Shown here piece by piece: positions 23,966-35,992 of a DNA stretch of 64,000 bases. The translations under genes and the position numbers were made by a program. Under the pieces are notes generated by a model that did no database searches, was not told where the DNA came from, and saw only the letters and a list, made by a program, of their open reading frames with translations. The stretch is from Lolium rigidum (taxonomy: Eukaryota; Streptophyta; Magnoliopsida; Poales; Poaceae): contig NC_061514.1 of assembly GCF_022539505.1 (NCBI RefSeq), positions 222,727,837 through 222,791,836 on the forward strand, read 5' to 3'. The stretch's first letter is position 1. Each line of letters starts with the position of its first letter.

Positions 23966-25435
23966 TGATACGTCTCCAACGTATCTATAATTTCTGATGT
24001 TCCATGCTAGTTTTATGACAATACCTACATGTTTTGTTCACACTTTATATCGTTTTGATGCATTTTCCGGAACTAACCTATTGACGAGATGCCGAAGTGC
24101 CAGTTCCTGTTTTCTGCTGTTTTTGGTTTCAGAAATCCTACAAAGGAAATATTCTCGGAATTGGACGAAATCAACGCCCAGGGTCTTATATTTCACGGAA
24201 GCTTCCAGAGAGCCAAAGAGGGACCAGATGGGAGCCCTGGGGGCCACACCCCACCTGGCGGCGCGGCCAAGGGGGGGGGCGCCCCCTTATGGTCTGGCTG
24301 CCCCAGGACTCCTCCGAGGCTGCCCTTCCGCCTACTTAAGGCCTCCGTCGCGAAAACCCTAGGACAATAAGCCACGATACGAGAAAAGTTCCAGAGCCGC
24401 CGCCATCGCGAAGCCAAGATTCGGGGGACAGAAGTCTCTGTTCCGGCACGCCGCCGGGACGGGGAATTGCCCCCGGAAGGCATCTCCATCGACACCACCG
24501 CCATCTTCATCGACGCTGCTGTCTCCTATGATGAGGAGGGAGTAGTTCTCCCCGAGGCTAAGGGCTGTACCGGTAGCTATGTGGTTCATCTCTCTCCCAT
24601 GTGATCTTTATGTGATCATGAGCTTTGTATCACTATTACTATGTGCTACTCTAGTGATGTTATTAAAGTATTATATTCCTCCTCCATGATGTAATGTTGA
24701 AAGTGTGTGCATCATGTAGTACTTGGCATAGGTTATGATTGTAATCTCTTGTAGATTATGAAGTTAACTATTACTATGATAGTATTGATGTGATCTATTC
24801 CCCCTTTCATAGCTTAAAGGTGACAGTGTGTATGCTATGTTAGTACTCGGTCTAAATTGCAACGGTCTATTATGCACTCTAGAGGTTACTTAAATATGAA
24901 TTCCGAATGTTGTGGAGCTTGTTTACTCCGGCTTGAGGGAGCTCTTGTAGCCCTACACAATGAATGGTGTTTGTTATCCAACAAGAGAGTGTTTGAAGTA
25001 GCACAAGAGAGGAGAAGTTATTTATTTATGTGATCATTGTTGAGAGTGTCCACTAGTGAAAGTATGATCCCTAGGCCTTGTTTCCGAATATCGAAACTCC
25101 GTTTATTTACTGTTCTACTGCATGTTTACTTGCTTCCATATTTATTTCAGATTGTTATTACCACTCATATTCATCCATATCACTTGCATTTCACTATCTC
25201 TTCGCCGAACTAGTGCACCTATACATCTGACAAGTGTATTAGGTGTGTTGGGGACACAAGAGACTTCTTGTATCGTAATTGCAGGGTTGCTTGAGAGGGA
25301 TACCTTTGACCTCTACCTCCCTGAGTTCGATAAACCTTGGGTGATTCACTTAAGGCAAACTTGTTGCTGTTCTACAAACCTCTGCTCTTGGAGGCCCAAC
25401 ACTGTCTACAGGAATAGAAGCGTGCGTAGACATCA
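23966..25435 (+). repeat. LTR 3 of A2
   Basis: Ends GCGTAGACATCA and is followed immediately by the right copy of the target duplication GTACA. Confidence 0.92.
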
Positions 25436-26673
25436 GTACACACGGGAATTCAGTCTAGTGCTTTCGCTTCATATTGTTGATTAATCTTCATTGTTTTGAT
25501 AAGTGTTGTGTGGGTGAACCTATGCTAATGCACCGCCCTTCCTAGGACTAATACATACTTGTGATTAAACCCCTTGCAAGCATCCGCAAATACAAGAAAG
25601 TAATTAAGATAAATCTAACCACAACCTTAAACTCTGAGATCCTGCTATCCCTCATGCATCGATATACCAACGGGGGTTCGAGTTGTTGTCACTCCGGCAA
25701 CCCCACAATTAGCAAACGAATACAAGATGCATTCCCCTAGGCCCATAAAGGTGAAGTATCATGTAGTCGACGTTCACATGACACCACTAGAAGAATAACA
25801 CCACAACTTAAATATCAAACCATTAAATATTACTCAACATAGTTCACTACTAACATTTAGACTTCACCCATGTCCTCAAGAACTAAACGAACTACTCACA
25901 AGACATCATATGGAACATGATCAGAGGTGATATGATCATTGATAACAATCTGAACATAAACCTTGATTCAACGGTTTCACTCAATAGCATCAATAACAAG
26001 GAGTAATCAACACCGCGAGAGTTTCCCCTATGAAATACTCAAGATTCAACCCTAGATGTTACAGCGGAGACGAGGTGCAGCGGTGGAGATGACGGTGTCG
26101 GTGGTGGAGATGATGATGATGATCCCAATGAAGTCCAGCTCGATGACGGTGACGATGTCGACGATTTCCCCCCTCCGGGAGGGAATTTCCCCGGCAGATT
26201 TCTGCCTGCCTGAGAGCTCTTTTCTCTCTGGTGTTTTCCGCCTCGAGGAGGCGGCTATGACTATCCTCGATTGTTTTTCGCACTTTAGGGTTTCTGGGAG
26301 ATGAAGTACGCGAAAGGGCGATGGCTGAGGGGGTCGTGGGCCCCCTCCCCACGGGCGGCGCGCCGGCATTGGTGGTCGCGCCGGCGCATGGGGAGAGCCC
26401 ATGGCGGCCCTCCTCGGCCTCCCGTTTTGGCTGGCTCCGTCATCTGGGAAAATAGGAGCTTCGGTATATTTTCCGTCAATTGTTGATCTTCATAAATATT
26501 GTATCCTGACGGCGCTTTTTCCAGCAGAATTCTGACTCCGGTGAGTAATTCTCCAATAATCATGAAACATGAAAAATAGGTGAAATAACATAAGTATCAT
26601 CTCTAAATATGAAATATATCAATGAATAACAGTAAATTATGATATAAAATAGTGATGCAAAATGGACATATCA

Positions 26674-28659
26674 ACTCCCCCCAAGCTTAGACCTCGCTTG
26701 TCCCCAAGTGAAGCTGAACTCAGTAAACAAGACCACATGTTTATGGAGTGAAGAGTCGATAAATAAAATACGGACAAGAAGCATCACATTTATTAATTCA
26801 CACAAGACATTATAGTAAACAACTTCCTCATATAACTCAACTTGAAACAAGTAAAGGGAAATCACAAATAAAGGTGCATAGGAAATCATAATTGCCGATG
26901 GCAAACTTCGTTCTTGGTCAAAGAACAATTAACAGATTGTACTTATCTTTCGAGCAGAGCCTTTATAGTAGAGCTTATATGGCAGAACTTACATGCTCAA
27001 TCATAACAATCTCCTCATAATCATTGATAACCTTCAAAGTCATATTCATTCAGATAGAATTTTGTACCAAACAAGGAAGAATAAAAGACATGATTAAATA
27101 GATCACAATATAAATGGTTGGATCACAACAACTCAATTGCTTGCTTGAGATAGAGAGAAATAGGTTTACTGACTCAACATAAAAGTAAAAGACAGGCCCT
27201 TGGCAGAGGGAAGCAGGGATTAAATCCTGTGCTAGAGCTTTTCAAGTTTTGAAATCATATAGAGAGCATAAAAATAAAGTTTTAAGAGGTGTTTGTTGTT
27301 GTCAACGAATGGTAGTAGGCACTCTAACCCCCTTGTCAAACAGACTTTCAAAGAGCGGCTCCCAAGAAGGACGTTATCTCTACCAGCAAGGTAGATCATC
27401 CCTCTTCTCTTTTGTTTACACATGTACTTTAGTTTTATTTATGGATGACACTCCTCCCAACCTTTTTCTTTCACAAGCCATGGCTAACCGAATCCTCGGG
27501 TGCCTTCCAACATTTCACATACCATGGAGGAGTGTCTATTTGCAAAATTAAGTTGCTTACTGATGAATCAGGGCAAAACATGTGAAGAGAATTATTAATG
27601 AAAGTTAATTAATTGGGGCTGGGAACCCCGTTGTCAGCTATTTTTGCAAAATTATTGGATAAGCGGATGTATATGCCACTAGTCCATTGGTGAAAGTCTG
27701 TCCAACAAGATTGAAAGATAAAACACCACACACTTCCTCATGAGCTATAAAACATTGACACAAATAAGAGATAATAACTTTTGAATTGTTTAAAGGTAGC
27801 ACATGAAATATTTACTTGGAGTGGCACAAAATACCACATAATAGGTAGTTATGGTGGACACAAATGGAATGGGTTTGGTTTAAGGTTTTGGATGCACGAG
27901 AAGCATTCCCTCTCAGTACAGGTCTTTGGCTAGCAAGGTTGGTTAGCAAGCATAAGAGTTGAGGGAAACAAACAAATATACATCTGATAGAAACAATCAT
28001 GTATCTTCCTTGTAAGCACAAACAATTTTAACTTCAGAATACTAAGCTCATTAGCTAACAAGAAAGAAAGATAATGAAATAATATATCTACACGTACTTC
28101 CCTCTTTTCTACTTAAGCCTCAAAGTATTGTTGTTGTTGACCAATGCTAAGTTTGCCAAAACCAAATAGATTTACTTGATGCTCCCAAAGTGGTATCAAT
28201 ATTAACAACAAGATCAATCATATAACAGAAATTGCAAACTAAAATAAGGTGTGCAAAATGTAAATGATAAAACTTCTCATTAATATTCCATAACGATAAC
28301 TCACACCAAGGGATACATAGATAACCAACTAAAAGAGAGATACTTCCACACTGCAGACCATCTTATATAATAACTTCCCTACTCATGATATGACACTACT
28401 TGACAGTAAAAAGGTAAAAGATAGTGATGATGTGATACCGCGGCACTCCCCCCAAGCTTGGAACAAGCAAAGGGGGTGCCAATACCAATGATGAATTACT
28501 CCTTCAGTGGTGATGGTGGAACGACCCTGATGGGAGTGAGGAACCTCTCTAGCATTCTGCGAAGTCGGTTGTTCTCCTCCTGAAGTATCTCCACTTCCCT
28601 TCTCAGAACACGGTATTGATCACAAAACTCATCGGTAACCCGAAAAGCTTCCTCCACAG
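26674..28659 (-). mobile_element. Element B internal region next to its 3' LTR
   Basis: On the minus strand this is the end of B's internal domain. A polypurine tract (CTAAGCTTGGGGGGAGT) lies at 26674-26691, and a second similar motif (CCAAGCTTGGGGGGAGTGCC) lies at 28446-28464, just after the stop of the downstream ORF. Between them (26692-28445) I see no gene, although parts such as 27820-27930 resemble the non-coding region of A elements, indicating common ancestry. Confidence 0.75.
28496..28659 (-). pseudogene. C-terminal part of B's post-pol ORF (split by A3)
   Basis: 52 codons and a TAA stop (28498-28496). The segment carries a heptad-like run with VLRREVEILQEENNRLRRML, a clear coiled coil. 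Its N-terminal part lies at 61562-61864, 32.9 kb away, across A3. The reading phase is continuous across the A3 target duplication, so the ORF was open when A3 inserted. See the partner entry. Confidence 0.8.
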
Positions 28660-30142
28660 TGATGTCTACGGGTGCTTCTATTCTTGTAGACAGTGTTGGG
28701 CCTCCAAGAGCAGAGGTTTGTAGAACAGCAGCAAGTTTCCCTTAAGTGGATCACCCAAGGTTTATCGAACTCAGGGAGGAAGAGGTCAAAGATATCCCTC
28801 TCAAGCAACCCTGCAATCACGATACAAGAAGTCTCTTTTGTCCCCAACACACCTAATACACTTGTCAGATGTATAGGTGCACTAGTTCGGCGAAGAGATA
28901 GTGAAATACAAGTAATATGGATGTATATGAGTGGTAATAGCAATCTGAATAAAATATGGCAGCGAGTAAACATGCAACAGAACAGTAAATAAACGGAGTT
29001 TCGATGCTTGGAAGCAAGGCCTAGGGATCCTGCTTTCACTAGTGGACACTCTCAACAATGATCACATAATAGAACCACTCTACACTCTGTTGTTGGATGA
29101 TGAACACCACTAATTGCGTAGGGCTACAAGAGCACCTCAATGCCGGAGTTAACAAGCTCCACAACATTCGATGTTCATATTTAAATAACCTTAGAGTGCA
29201 TGATAGATCATTGCAATTACACCAAGTACTAACATAGCATGCACACTGTCACCATCACACTATGAAGGAGGAATAGATCACATCAATACTATCATAGCAA
29301 TAATTAACTTCATAATCTACAAGAGATTACAATCATAACCTACGCCAAGTACTACATGATGCACACACTCGTCACCATTACACCGTGGAGGAGGAATAGA
29401 GTACTTTAATAACATCACTAGAGTAACACATAGATGAATAGTGATACAAAACTCATATGAATCTCAATCATGTAAGGCAGCTCATGAGATCATTGTATTG
29501 AAGTACATAGGAGAGAGATTAACCACATAGCTACAGGTATAGCCCTTAGCCTCGAGGGAGAACTACTCCCTCCTCATGGGAGACAGCAGCGGTGATGAAG
29601 ATGGCGGTGGTGTCGATTGAGAGGCATTCCGGGGGCACTTCCCCGTCCCGGCGGCGTGCCGGAACAGAGACTCCTGTCCCCCAGATGTTGGCTTCGCGAT
29701 GGCGGCGGCTCTGGAAGGTTTCTCGTACCGTGGCTTTTCCGTATCGAGGTTTTAGGTCAGGGACCTTTAAATAGGCAAAGAGGCGGAGTCGGAGGGCTGA
29801 CGAGGTGGTGTCACAATAGGGGGGCGCGGGCCCTAGCCTGGCCGCGCCGCCCTATCATCTGGGCCCACCAGGGCTCCCCTCTGGTGGCTCTCGGGTGTTC
29901 TCGAAGCTTCGTGGAAAAATAGGATGCTGGGCGTTGATTTCGTCCGATTCCGAGAATATTTCCTTACTAGGATTTCTGAAACCAAAAACAGCAGAAAACA
30001 ACAACTGGCCCTTCGGCATCTCGTCAATAGGTTAGTTCCGGAAAACGCATAATAATGACATATAATGTGTATAAAACATGTGAGTATCATCATAAAAGTA
30101 GCATGGAACATAAGAAATTATAGATACGTTTGGGACGTATCA
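28660..30142 (-). repeat. 3' LTR of A3
   Basis: In element orientation it starts TGATACGTCCCAAACGTATC and ends CCGTAGACATCA. The polypurine tract (CTAAGCTTGGGGATGCT on the minus strand) follows at 30143-30160. Confidence 0.9.
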
Positions 30143-32749
30143 AGCATCCCCAAGCTTAGTTCCTACTCGCCCTCGAGTAGGTAAACGATAACAAAGATAA
30201 TTTCTGAAGTGACATGCTATCATAATCTTGATCATACTATTGTAAAGCATATGAGATGAATGCAGCGATTCGAAGCAATGATGAAGATAATGAGTAAACT
30301 AATGAATCATATAGCAAATACTTTTCATGAATAATACTTTCAAGACAATCATCAATAAGACTTGCATAAGAGTTACTCATAAAGCAATAGATTCAAAGTA
30401 AAGGCATTGAAGCAACACAAAGGAGATATAAGTTTCAGCGGTTGCTTTCAACTTCAACATGTATATCTCATGGATAAAAGTCAACACAAAGTAATATAAC
30501 AAGTGCAATAAGTAAACATGTAAGAATCAATGCACACAGTTGGCACAAGTGTTTGCTTCTGGGATAGAAAGAATGGGTAAACTGACTCAACAATAAAGTA
30601 AAAGAATGGCCCTTCGCAGAGGGAAGCATGGATTACTATATTTGTGCTAGAGCTTTTCATTTTGAAAACAAGAAACAATTTTGTCAATGGTAGTAATAAA
30701 GCATATGTGTTATGTATAAGATATTCTATAAGTTGCAAGCCTCATGCATAGATTACCAATAGTGCTCGCACATTGTCCTAATTAGCTTGGATTAACATGG
30801 ATTATCATTGCAGAGCATATGTTTCAACCAAGTGTCACAAAGGGGTACCTCTATGCCACCTGTACAAAGGTCTAAGGAGAAAGTTCGCATTGGATTTCTC
30901 GCTTTTGATTATTCTCAACTTAGACATCCATACCGGGACAACATAGACAACATATAATGGACTCCTCTTTTAATGCATAAGCATTCAACAACAGTTAATA
31001 TTCTCATAAGAGATTGAGGATTGATTGTCCACACTGAAACTTCCACCATGGATCATGGCTTTAGTTAGCGGCCCAATGTTCTTCTCTAACAGTATGCATA
31101 CTCAAACCATTTGATCATGAAAATCGCCCTTGCTTCAGACAAGACGAACATGCATAGCAACTCACATGATATTCAACAAAGGTAAAAGAGTTGATGGCGT
31201 CCCCATAAACATGGTTACCGCTCAACAAGCAACTTATTAAGAAATAAGACACATAAGTACATATTCTTCACCACAATAGTTTTTAAGGCTATTTGTCCCA
31301 TGAGCTATATATTGCAAAGACAAAGAATAGAAATTTTAAAGGTAGCACTCAAGTAATGTACTTTGGAATGGTGGGGAAATACCATGTAGTAGGTAGGTAT
31401 GGTGGACACAAATGGCATGGTTATTGGCTCAAGGATTTGGATGCACGAGAAGAATTCCTCTCAATACAAGGCTAGGCTAGCAAGGTTGTTTGAAGCAAAC
31501 TCAAGTATAAAAGGGTGCAGCAAGACTTACATATGAACATATTGCAAACATTATAAGACTTTACATCGTCTTCCTTGTTGTTCAAACACCTTAACCAGAA
31601 AATATCTAGACTCTAGAGAAACCAATCATGCAAACCAAATTTTAACAAGCTCTATGTAGTTATTCGTTAATGGGTGCAAAGTACATGATGCAAGAGCTTA
31701 AACATGATCTATATGAGCACAACAATTGCCAAGTATCAAATTATTCAAGACATTAAACCATTTACCACATGCGGCATTTTCCGTTTCCAACCAAATAGCA
31801 ATTAACGAAGCGGTTTCAACCTTCGCCATGAACATTAAAAGTAAAGCTAAGAACACATGTGTTCATAAGCAACAGCGGAGCGTGTCTCTCTCCCACACAA
31901 GCATGATGGATCATATTTTATTCAAACAAAACAAAAAACAAACAGACGCTCCAAGTAAAGCACATAATATGTGACTGAATAAAAATATATTTTCAAGAGA
32001 AATGACCTGATAAGTTGTCGATGAAGAAGGGGATGCCTTGGGCATCCCCAAGCTTAGATGCTTGAGTCTTCTTGAAATATGCAGGGATGATCCACGGGGG
32101 CATCCCCAAGCTTAGACTCTTCACTCTTCTTGATCATAGTATATCATCCTCCTCTCTTGACCCTTGAAAACTTCCTCCACACCAAACTCGAAACAAACTC
32201 ATTAGAGGGTTAGTGCATAATCAAAAATTCACATGTTCAGAGGTGACACAATCATTCTTAACACTTCTGGACATTGCTCAAAGCTACTGGAAGGTAATGG
32301 AACAAAGAAATCCATCCAACACAACGAAAGAGGCAATGCGAAATAAAAGGCAGAATCTGTCAAAATGCAACAGTCCGTAAAGACGAATTTTATAGAGGCA
32401 CCATACTTGCTCAGATGAAAATGCTCAAATTGAATGAAAGTTGCGTACATATCTGAGGATCAAGCACGTAAATCGGCAGATTTTTCTGAGTTACCTACAG
32501 AGAATCATACCCAAATTCGTGACAGCAAGAAATCTGTTTCTACGCAATAATCCAAATCTAGTATTGACTTTACTATCAAAGACTTTACTTGGCACAACAA
32601 TGCAATAAAATAAAGATAAGGATAGGTTGCTACAGTAGTAACAACTTCCAAGACTCAAATATAAAACAAAATTGCTGTATTAAAATAAACACATGGGTTA
32701 TCTCCCAAGAAGTTCTTTCTTTATAGCCATTAAGATGGGCTCAGCAATT
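30143..32749 (-). other. A3 internal region downstream of ORF, no gene seen
   Basis: Non-coding and colinear with A1 5279-7914. The doublet of AAGCTTGGGGATGCC-type motifs is at about 32040-32055 and 32098-32112. Confidence 0.75.
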
Positions 32750-33499
32750 TTAATGATGTGCTCGCAAGAAATAAGAGTTGAAGCAAAAGAGAGCATCAAG
32801 AAGCAAATATGAAAGACTTTTAAGTCTAACCCACTTCCTATGAAAAGGAATCTTGTAAATAAACAAATTCATGAAGCATAATGCAACAAGCATAGAAAGA
32901 TAAAACAAGTGTAACTTCAAAAATTTCAGCATATAGAGAGGTGTTTTAGTAACATGAAAATTTCTACAACCATATTTTCCTCTCTCATAATAACTTTCAG
33001 TAGCATCATGAACAAACTCAACAATGTAACTATCAAATGAAACATTCTTATCATGAGTCTCATGCATAAAATTATTACTACTCCCAACATAAGCATAGTC
33101 ATTCTTATTAATTGTAGTGGGAGCAAATTCAACAAAGTAGCTATCATTATTATTCTCATCATCAAATATAGGAGGCATAGTATAATCATAATAAAATTTA
33201 CTCTCCATAGTAGGCGGCACCAAAAGACCACTATCATTATAATCATCATATATGGGAGGCATATCATAATCAACATAAACTTTCTCCTCAATACCCGGAG
33301 GGCTAAAGAGATCATTTTCATCAAAACCGACCTCCCCAAGCTTAGAACTTGCTATATCATTATCAACAATGGTGTTCAAAGTGTTCATACTAATATTACT
33401 ACTAGCATGAAAATAAGGTTCCATAGGTTTTTTAATTTTCGCATTAAACCATTCATGTCTTGACTCAGGAAATAGTACAAAAAGCTCATTGTTGTCCAT
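32750..33499 (-). CDS. Family A protein of unknown function, A3 intact copy (249 aa)
   Basis: An uninterrupted frame starts at ATG 33499. It is clearly diverged from the A2 protein yet keeps the same layout: N-terminal KIKKPME, Ser-Met-Asn-Thr-Leu-Asn region, PPIYDDYNDSG (PPxY), LVPPTMES, a second Tyr/Asp repeat (PPIFDDE), then a hydrophobic segment around residues 190-212 and the basic KIPFHRKWVRLK. The spacing between these blocks is conserved while intervening residues vary and several indels are multiples of three. That pattern suggests past selection on the protein, but no rate test was run. Family and function are unknown. Confidence 0.72.
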   Translation of the reverse strand: MDNNELFVLFPESRHEWFNAKIKKPMEPYFHASSNISMNTLNTIVDNDIASSKLGEVGFDENDLFSPPGIEEKVYVDYDMPPIYDDYNDSGLLVPPTMESKFYYDYTMPPIFDDENNNDSYFVEFAPTTINKNDYAYVGSSNNFMHETHDKNVSFDSYIVEFVHDATESYYERGKYGCRNFHVTKTPLYMLKFLKLHLFYLSMLVALCFMNLFIYKIPFHRKWVRLKSLSYLLLDALFCFNSYFLRAHH

Positions 33500-33559
33500 T
33501 ATGCCTAACTAGTGTAAACAAGAAACAAAAAGATGCAATTGCAGGATCTAAAGGAAATA

Positions 33560-34274
33560 TGTCGTCGTGGGGAATGCACGGATGCCATAGGATGGCTTAA
33601 GTTGGGGCCGAATGGACGCTAGAGGATTCGGGGGAGGGTTTGTGATTAGATGGGATGAACTTCCGGATGGTTTCCTCCAGAACTTAGCCAAGGCTAGAGG
33701 TTGAAGAAGAAAGACATAAGGAAGAACTCGCTCTAGATCATCTTCTTTATTGATCTCCACAGGTTACAAGTTTGTGCTTACAGGATCTCTCCCTCTCTTC
33801 TCATCGCTCCCGAGTACGGGTGTGCCCCCTCTCCTTATATAGGGGAGAGGGTGGCTTACATGGCAAGAAACCCTAATGGCATCTTTGACTAGCCAAACTA
33901 CTTTACAAAGTTACTTTAATCATAGATGACACCGGAGTCTCCTTTAATCAGGGAGGCTGACGTCCTCCGGCTTCTTTGATCGTCATCCTTCTCTTTATCG
34001 TCAGGCCCTCGTTTAAAGCTACTTTGCTTAGCTCATCTTTGTCCTCTAGCTCTGAAGAGAATCTTTGACCAGTCCTGCCGACATGCTCTTCTTTCCGGTA
34101 GTCCGGTGTCTTCTTTACCCGGTTCCGGTATACCCCTCTTGGGGATACCGGCTTAGCTTTAATTAGCTAAACTCTTACCTTTGTGCTCCGGTATGAACAT
34201 TAAACCGGTATCTTGATGGCTCAGACCATCCGGTTTGGCATGCCTTTGGCATACCGGGGGTCATCCCCCCAACA
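33560..34274 (-). repeat. 3' LTR of C
   Basis: In element orientation it begins TGTTGGGGGGATGACCCCCG and ends CCCCACGACGACA, 715 bases. A promoter region with CTATATAAGG is near 33832-33842 (minus strand). The polypurine tract (GCTTCGGGGACTAA) follows at 34275-34288. Confidence 0.88.
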
Positions 34275-34530
34275 TTAGTCCCCGAAGCTGGTATAGTCTG
34301 GTGGATTCTATCCAACAGACCATGCCAGGTTCTCACGTCTTTGGATACCGGTTTAATCTATCCGGCGCTTAGCTTAGATCCGTCATCTTTGCCCGGAGTC
34401 ACGCTCTCTCTCTTTGCAAGGCATTTTCCGGTATCTTATCCTCCGGCATCTTAGTCATTAAATGTGACATCCTGGCTCAGGGCTTAATAGGATTGATAGG
34501 ATACTCATACAAACAAGTTGCAACTTCTTT

Positions 34531-34640
34531 TCCGGAAGCTCATCAGCTAAGAACTCCGAGGTTAAGCGTGCTTGGCCCGGAGTAATTTGAGGATGGGTGA
34601 CCGACCGGAAGTAGTTCCCGGGTGCGCACGAGTGAGGACA
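34531..34640 (+). promoter_or_regulatory. 5S rRNA-like segment with internal pol III promoter, LTR 1
   Basis: It contains AACTCCGAGGTTAAGCGTGC (box A region) at about 34551-34570 and GGATGGGTGACC (box C) at about 34591-34602, at near-5S spacing. The second LTR has the same boxes at about 35044-35058 and 35075-35086. This is not a functional 5S gene; it is the Cassandra LTR version. Confidence 0.8.
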
Positions 34641-34746
34641 AAGTGCGCAGGAAAGACATGTGTTGGTCTGTGGGGCTAGTCTAGAGATCCTAGAGAGCTG
34701 CCAGGGGTAACAGGCCCGACCGGGGGGGTGGTCGGGGTGTTACATT

Positions 34747-34759
34747 TGGTATCAGAGCC
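34747..34759 (+). other. Cassandra primer-binding site (tRNA-Met type)
   Basis: TGGTATCAGAGCC lies two bases inside LTR 1, the standard initiator-Met primer site of plant retroelements. The polypurine tract, TTCTAAGGGGGGATGAA, is at 34930-34946. Confidence 0.85.
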
Positions 34760-34802
34760 GACCTTCGCGGTTACACGGGCGTGTGCGGGTCAGGGGTTCG
34801 GG

Positions 34803-34853
34803 CATGTGTCGCATGGCTGGTGTGGCCCGTCGTGGCACACGGCATGACACATG
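34803..34853 (+). other. Long imperfect hairpin in the Cassandra internal domain
   Basis: CATGTGT, CATG and GTGTG in the left arm pair in order with CACAC, CATG and ACACATG in the right arm, leaving short bulges and an 11-base loop. This makes about 16 base pairs in an internal domain of only about 200 bases, a plausible RNA dimerisation or packaging structure. Confidence 0.55.
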
Positions 34854-35234
34854 TGTCGGCACTGGACGCATAGACGTGTGCCAAGAGGGGACGTTCCTGG
34901 CCTGGGGCTGATCGACGAGGGCGTCGATCTTCTAAGGGGGGATGAATGTGACATCCTGGCTCAGGGCTTAATAGGATTGATAGGATACTCATACAAACAA
35001 GTTGCAACTTCTTTTCCGGAAGCTCATCAGCTAAGAACTCCGAGGTTAAGCGTGCTTGGCCCGGAGTAATTTGAGGATGGGTGACCGACCGGGAAGTAGT
35101 TCCCGGGTGCGCACGAGTGAGGACAAAGTGCGCAGGAAAGACATGTGTTGGTCTGTGGGGCTAGTCTAGAGATCCTAGAGAGCTGCCAGGGGTAACAGGC
35201 CCGACCGGGGGGGTGGTCGGGGTGTTACATTAAA

Positions 35235-35992
35235 CACCTCCTCGGCGAAGTCGAGAATTTCTCGGGCCCCGCGCCTGTCAGTGACATGCGCACTGTGACT
35301 GACGCGTCAGTGTCAGGGGTCACTTCCCTTCGGCTTCCGCGCGCGTATTAACTGCCTCACAGCGGATCCTAGCCTCCATTCTGGATCCGTGTGCACCTCC
35401 CTGTGGGTTTCCGTTTTTACGCGTGTATCGCTGCGCCACGCGGCAGCCCGTGGAGCGAACCGTCGCGGCCCGCGGACCGAACCGCCGCGGCCCAGCGGTT
35501 TTCGGCCCACCTCTCTCTCTTCCTTTATAAGGCGAAACCGCCCCTTCTTCTTCCTCTTCTCGCATTCCCCACTTCTTCGCGCACAGTGCCCTTGCTCTCT
35601 GCGCCTCCGCCGCTCCGTTTGTCGCTCGAGCTCCGCCGCCCGGCGAATCTCCGCTACTGCTCCGCCGGACGTAGCTGAACTTCTCCGCGTGAAGAACCTC
35701 TGCGGCGCTCCTCTCGCGGTCGCGGCATTGGTGCTTTCTCAAGCTCTCCCCCACCTCGCCGTCGGCGGACCTCCTCTCCAACCGCAAGCTCGCTACTCCA
35801 CCGGCGAGACACTTCCTCTCGCGACTCCGCCGCCTCAGGTTAGGCTCAATCTGCGTTTACCCCTCTTTTGCTTGCTTTCTAGATCTTGAGTTGGTAGTGT
35901 ATTTACTTCTCCTTTTCCTTTGCTTTTCTCTTACTCGTAGATCTTTGCGCGGGGGTAAATCTTGGGATTTGTGTTTCTATGCGTCAAATCTC
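35235..35992 (+). promoter_or_regulatory. Promoter and leader of the opposite-strand gene in C
   Basis: A TATA box (TTTATAA, 35524-35530) lies in the CT-rich context CTTCCTTTATAAGGC. The leader to the ATG at 35993 appears to contain an intron, with donor CAG/GTTAGG near 35838 and acceptor TTACTCGTAG at 35940. Bases 35235-35520 show no gene. The open frames in 35320-35889 are GC-rich leader sequence. Confidence 0.55.

Larger units (their letters stand above)
11743..25435 (+). mobile_element. Tandem A-family insertion A2: LTR-internal-LTR-internal-LTR
   Basis: Three LTRs (11743-13216, 18989-20445, 23966-25435) alternate with two internal domains (13217-18988 and 20446-23965). A single perfect 5-bp target duplication GTACA flanks the whole array (11738-11742 and 25436-25440), and neither internal LTR has its own flanking duplication. 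Without the Helitron the first internal domain is 3533 bases and the second is 3520, the same as A1 (3532). This is best explained as one insertion later expanded by unequal LTR-LTR recombination. Confidence 0.93.
11466..26673 (-). repeat. 3' LTR of Athila-like element B, split by A2
   Basis: In element orientation the LTR starts TGATATGTCCATTTTGCATC (right edge 26673) and ends CTTGTGGGTCATCA (left edge 11466). It is in two pieces, 11466-11742 and 25441-26673, about 1.5 kb once A2 is removed. A polypurine tract follows at 26674. Bases 25441-26040 are unique LTR sequence without a gene, and the GC-rich part 26050-26420 holds only chance frames. Confidence 0.85.
34463..35229 (+). mobile_element. 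Cassandra-type TRIM retrotransposon with 5S-like LTRs
   Basis: The 767-base element has two LTRs (34463-34744 and 34947-35229) that differ by a single-base indel as far as I can see, a tRNA-Met primer site and a G-rich polypurine tract. It is flanked by a perfect TTAAA duplication (34458-34462 and 35230-35234). Each LTR contains a stretch closely resembling plant 5S rRNA, including GGTTAAGCGTGCTTGG and GGATGGGTGACC. That combination identifies Cassandra, a non-autonomous family known to carry 5S-derived RNA polymerase III promoters in its LTRs. It encodes no protein. Near-identical LTRs point to a recent insertion. Confidence 0.93.

Noticed and set aside
26095..26125. GAT-repeat microsatellite
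   Set aside because: Only a few units within a GC-rich LTR; not notable.
34531..34640. A genuine 5S rRNA gene
   Set aside because: The match is partial, duplicated in two LTRs and enclosed by LTR ends, primer site, polypurine tract and a target duplication, so it is Cassandra.
35320..35889. Open frames upstream of the C antisense gene
   Set aside because: They lie across the TATA box and leader and are not continued by the splice pattern or matched in the D homologue.
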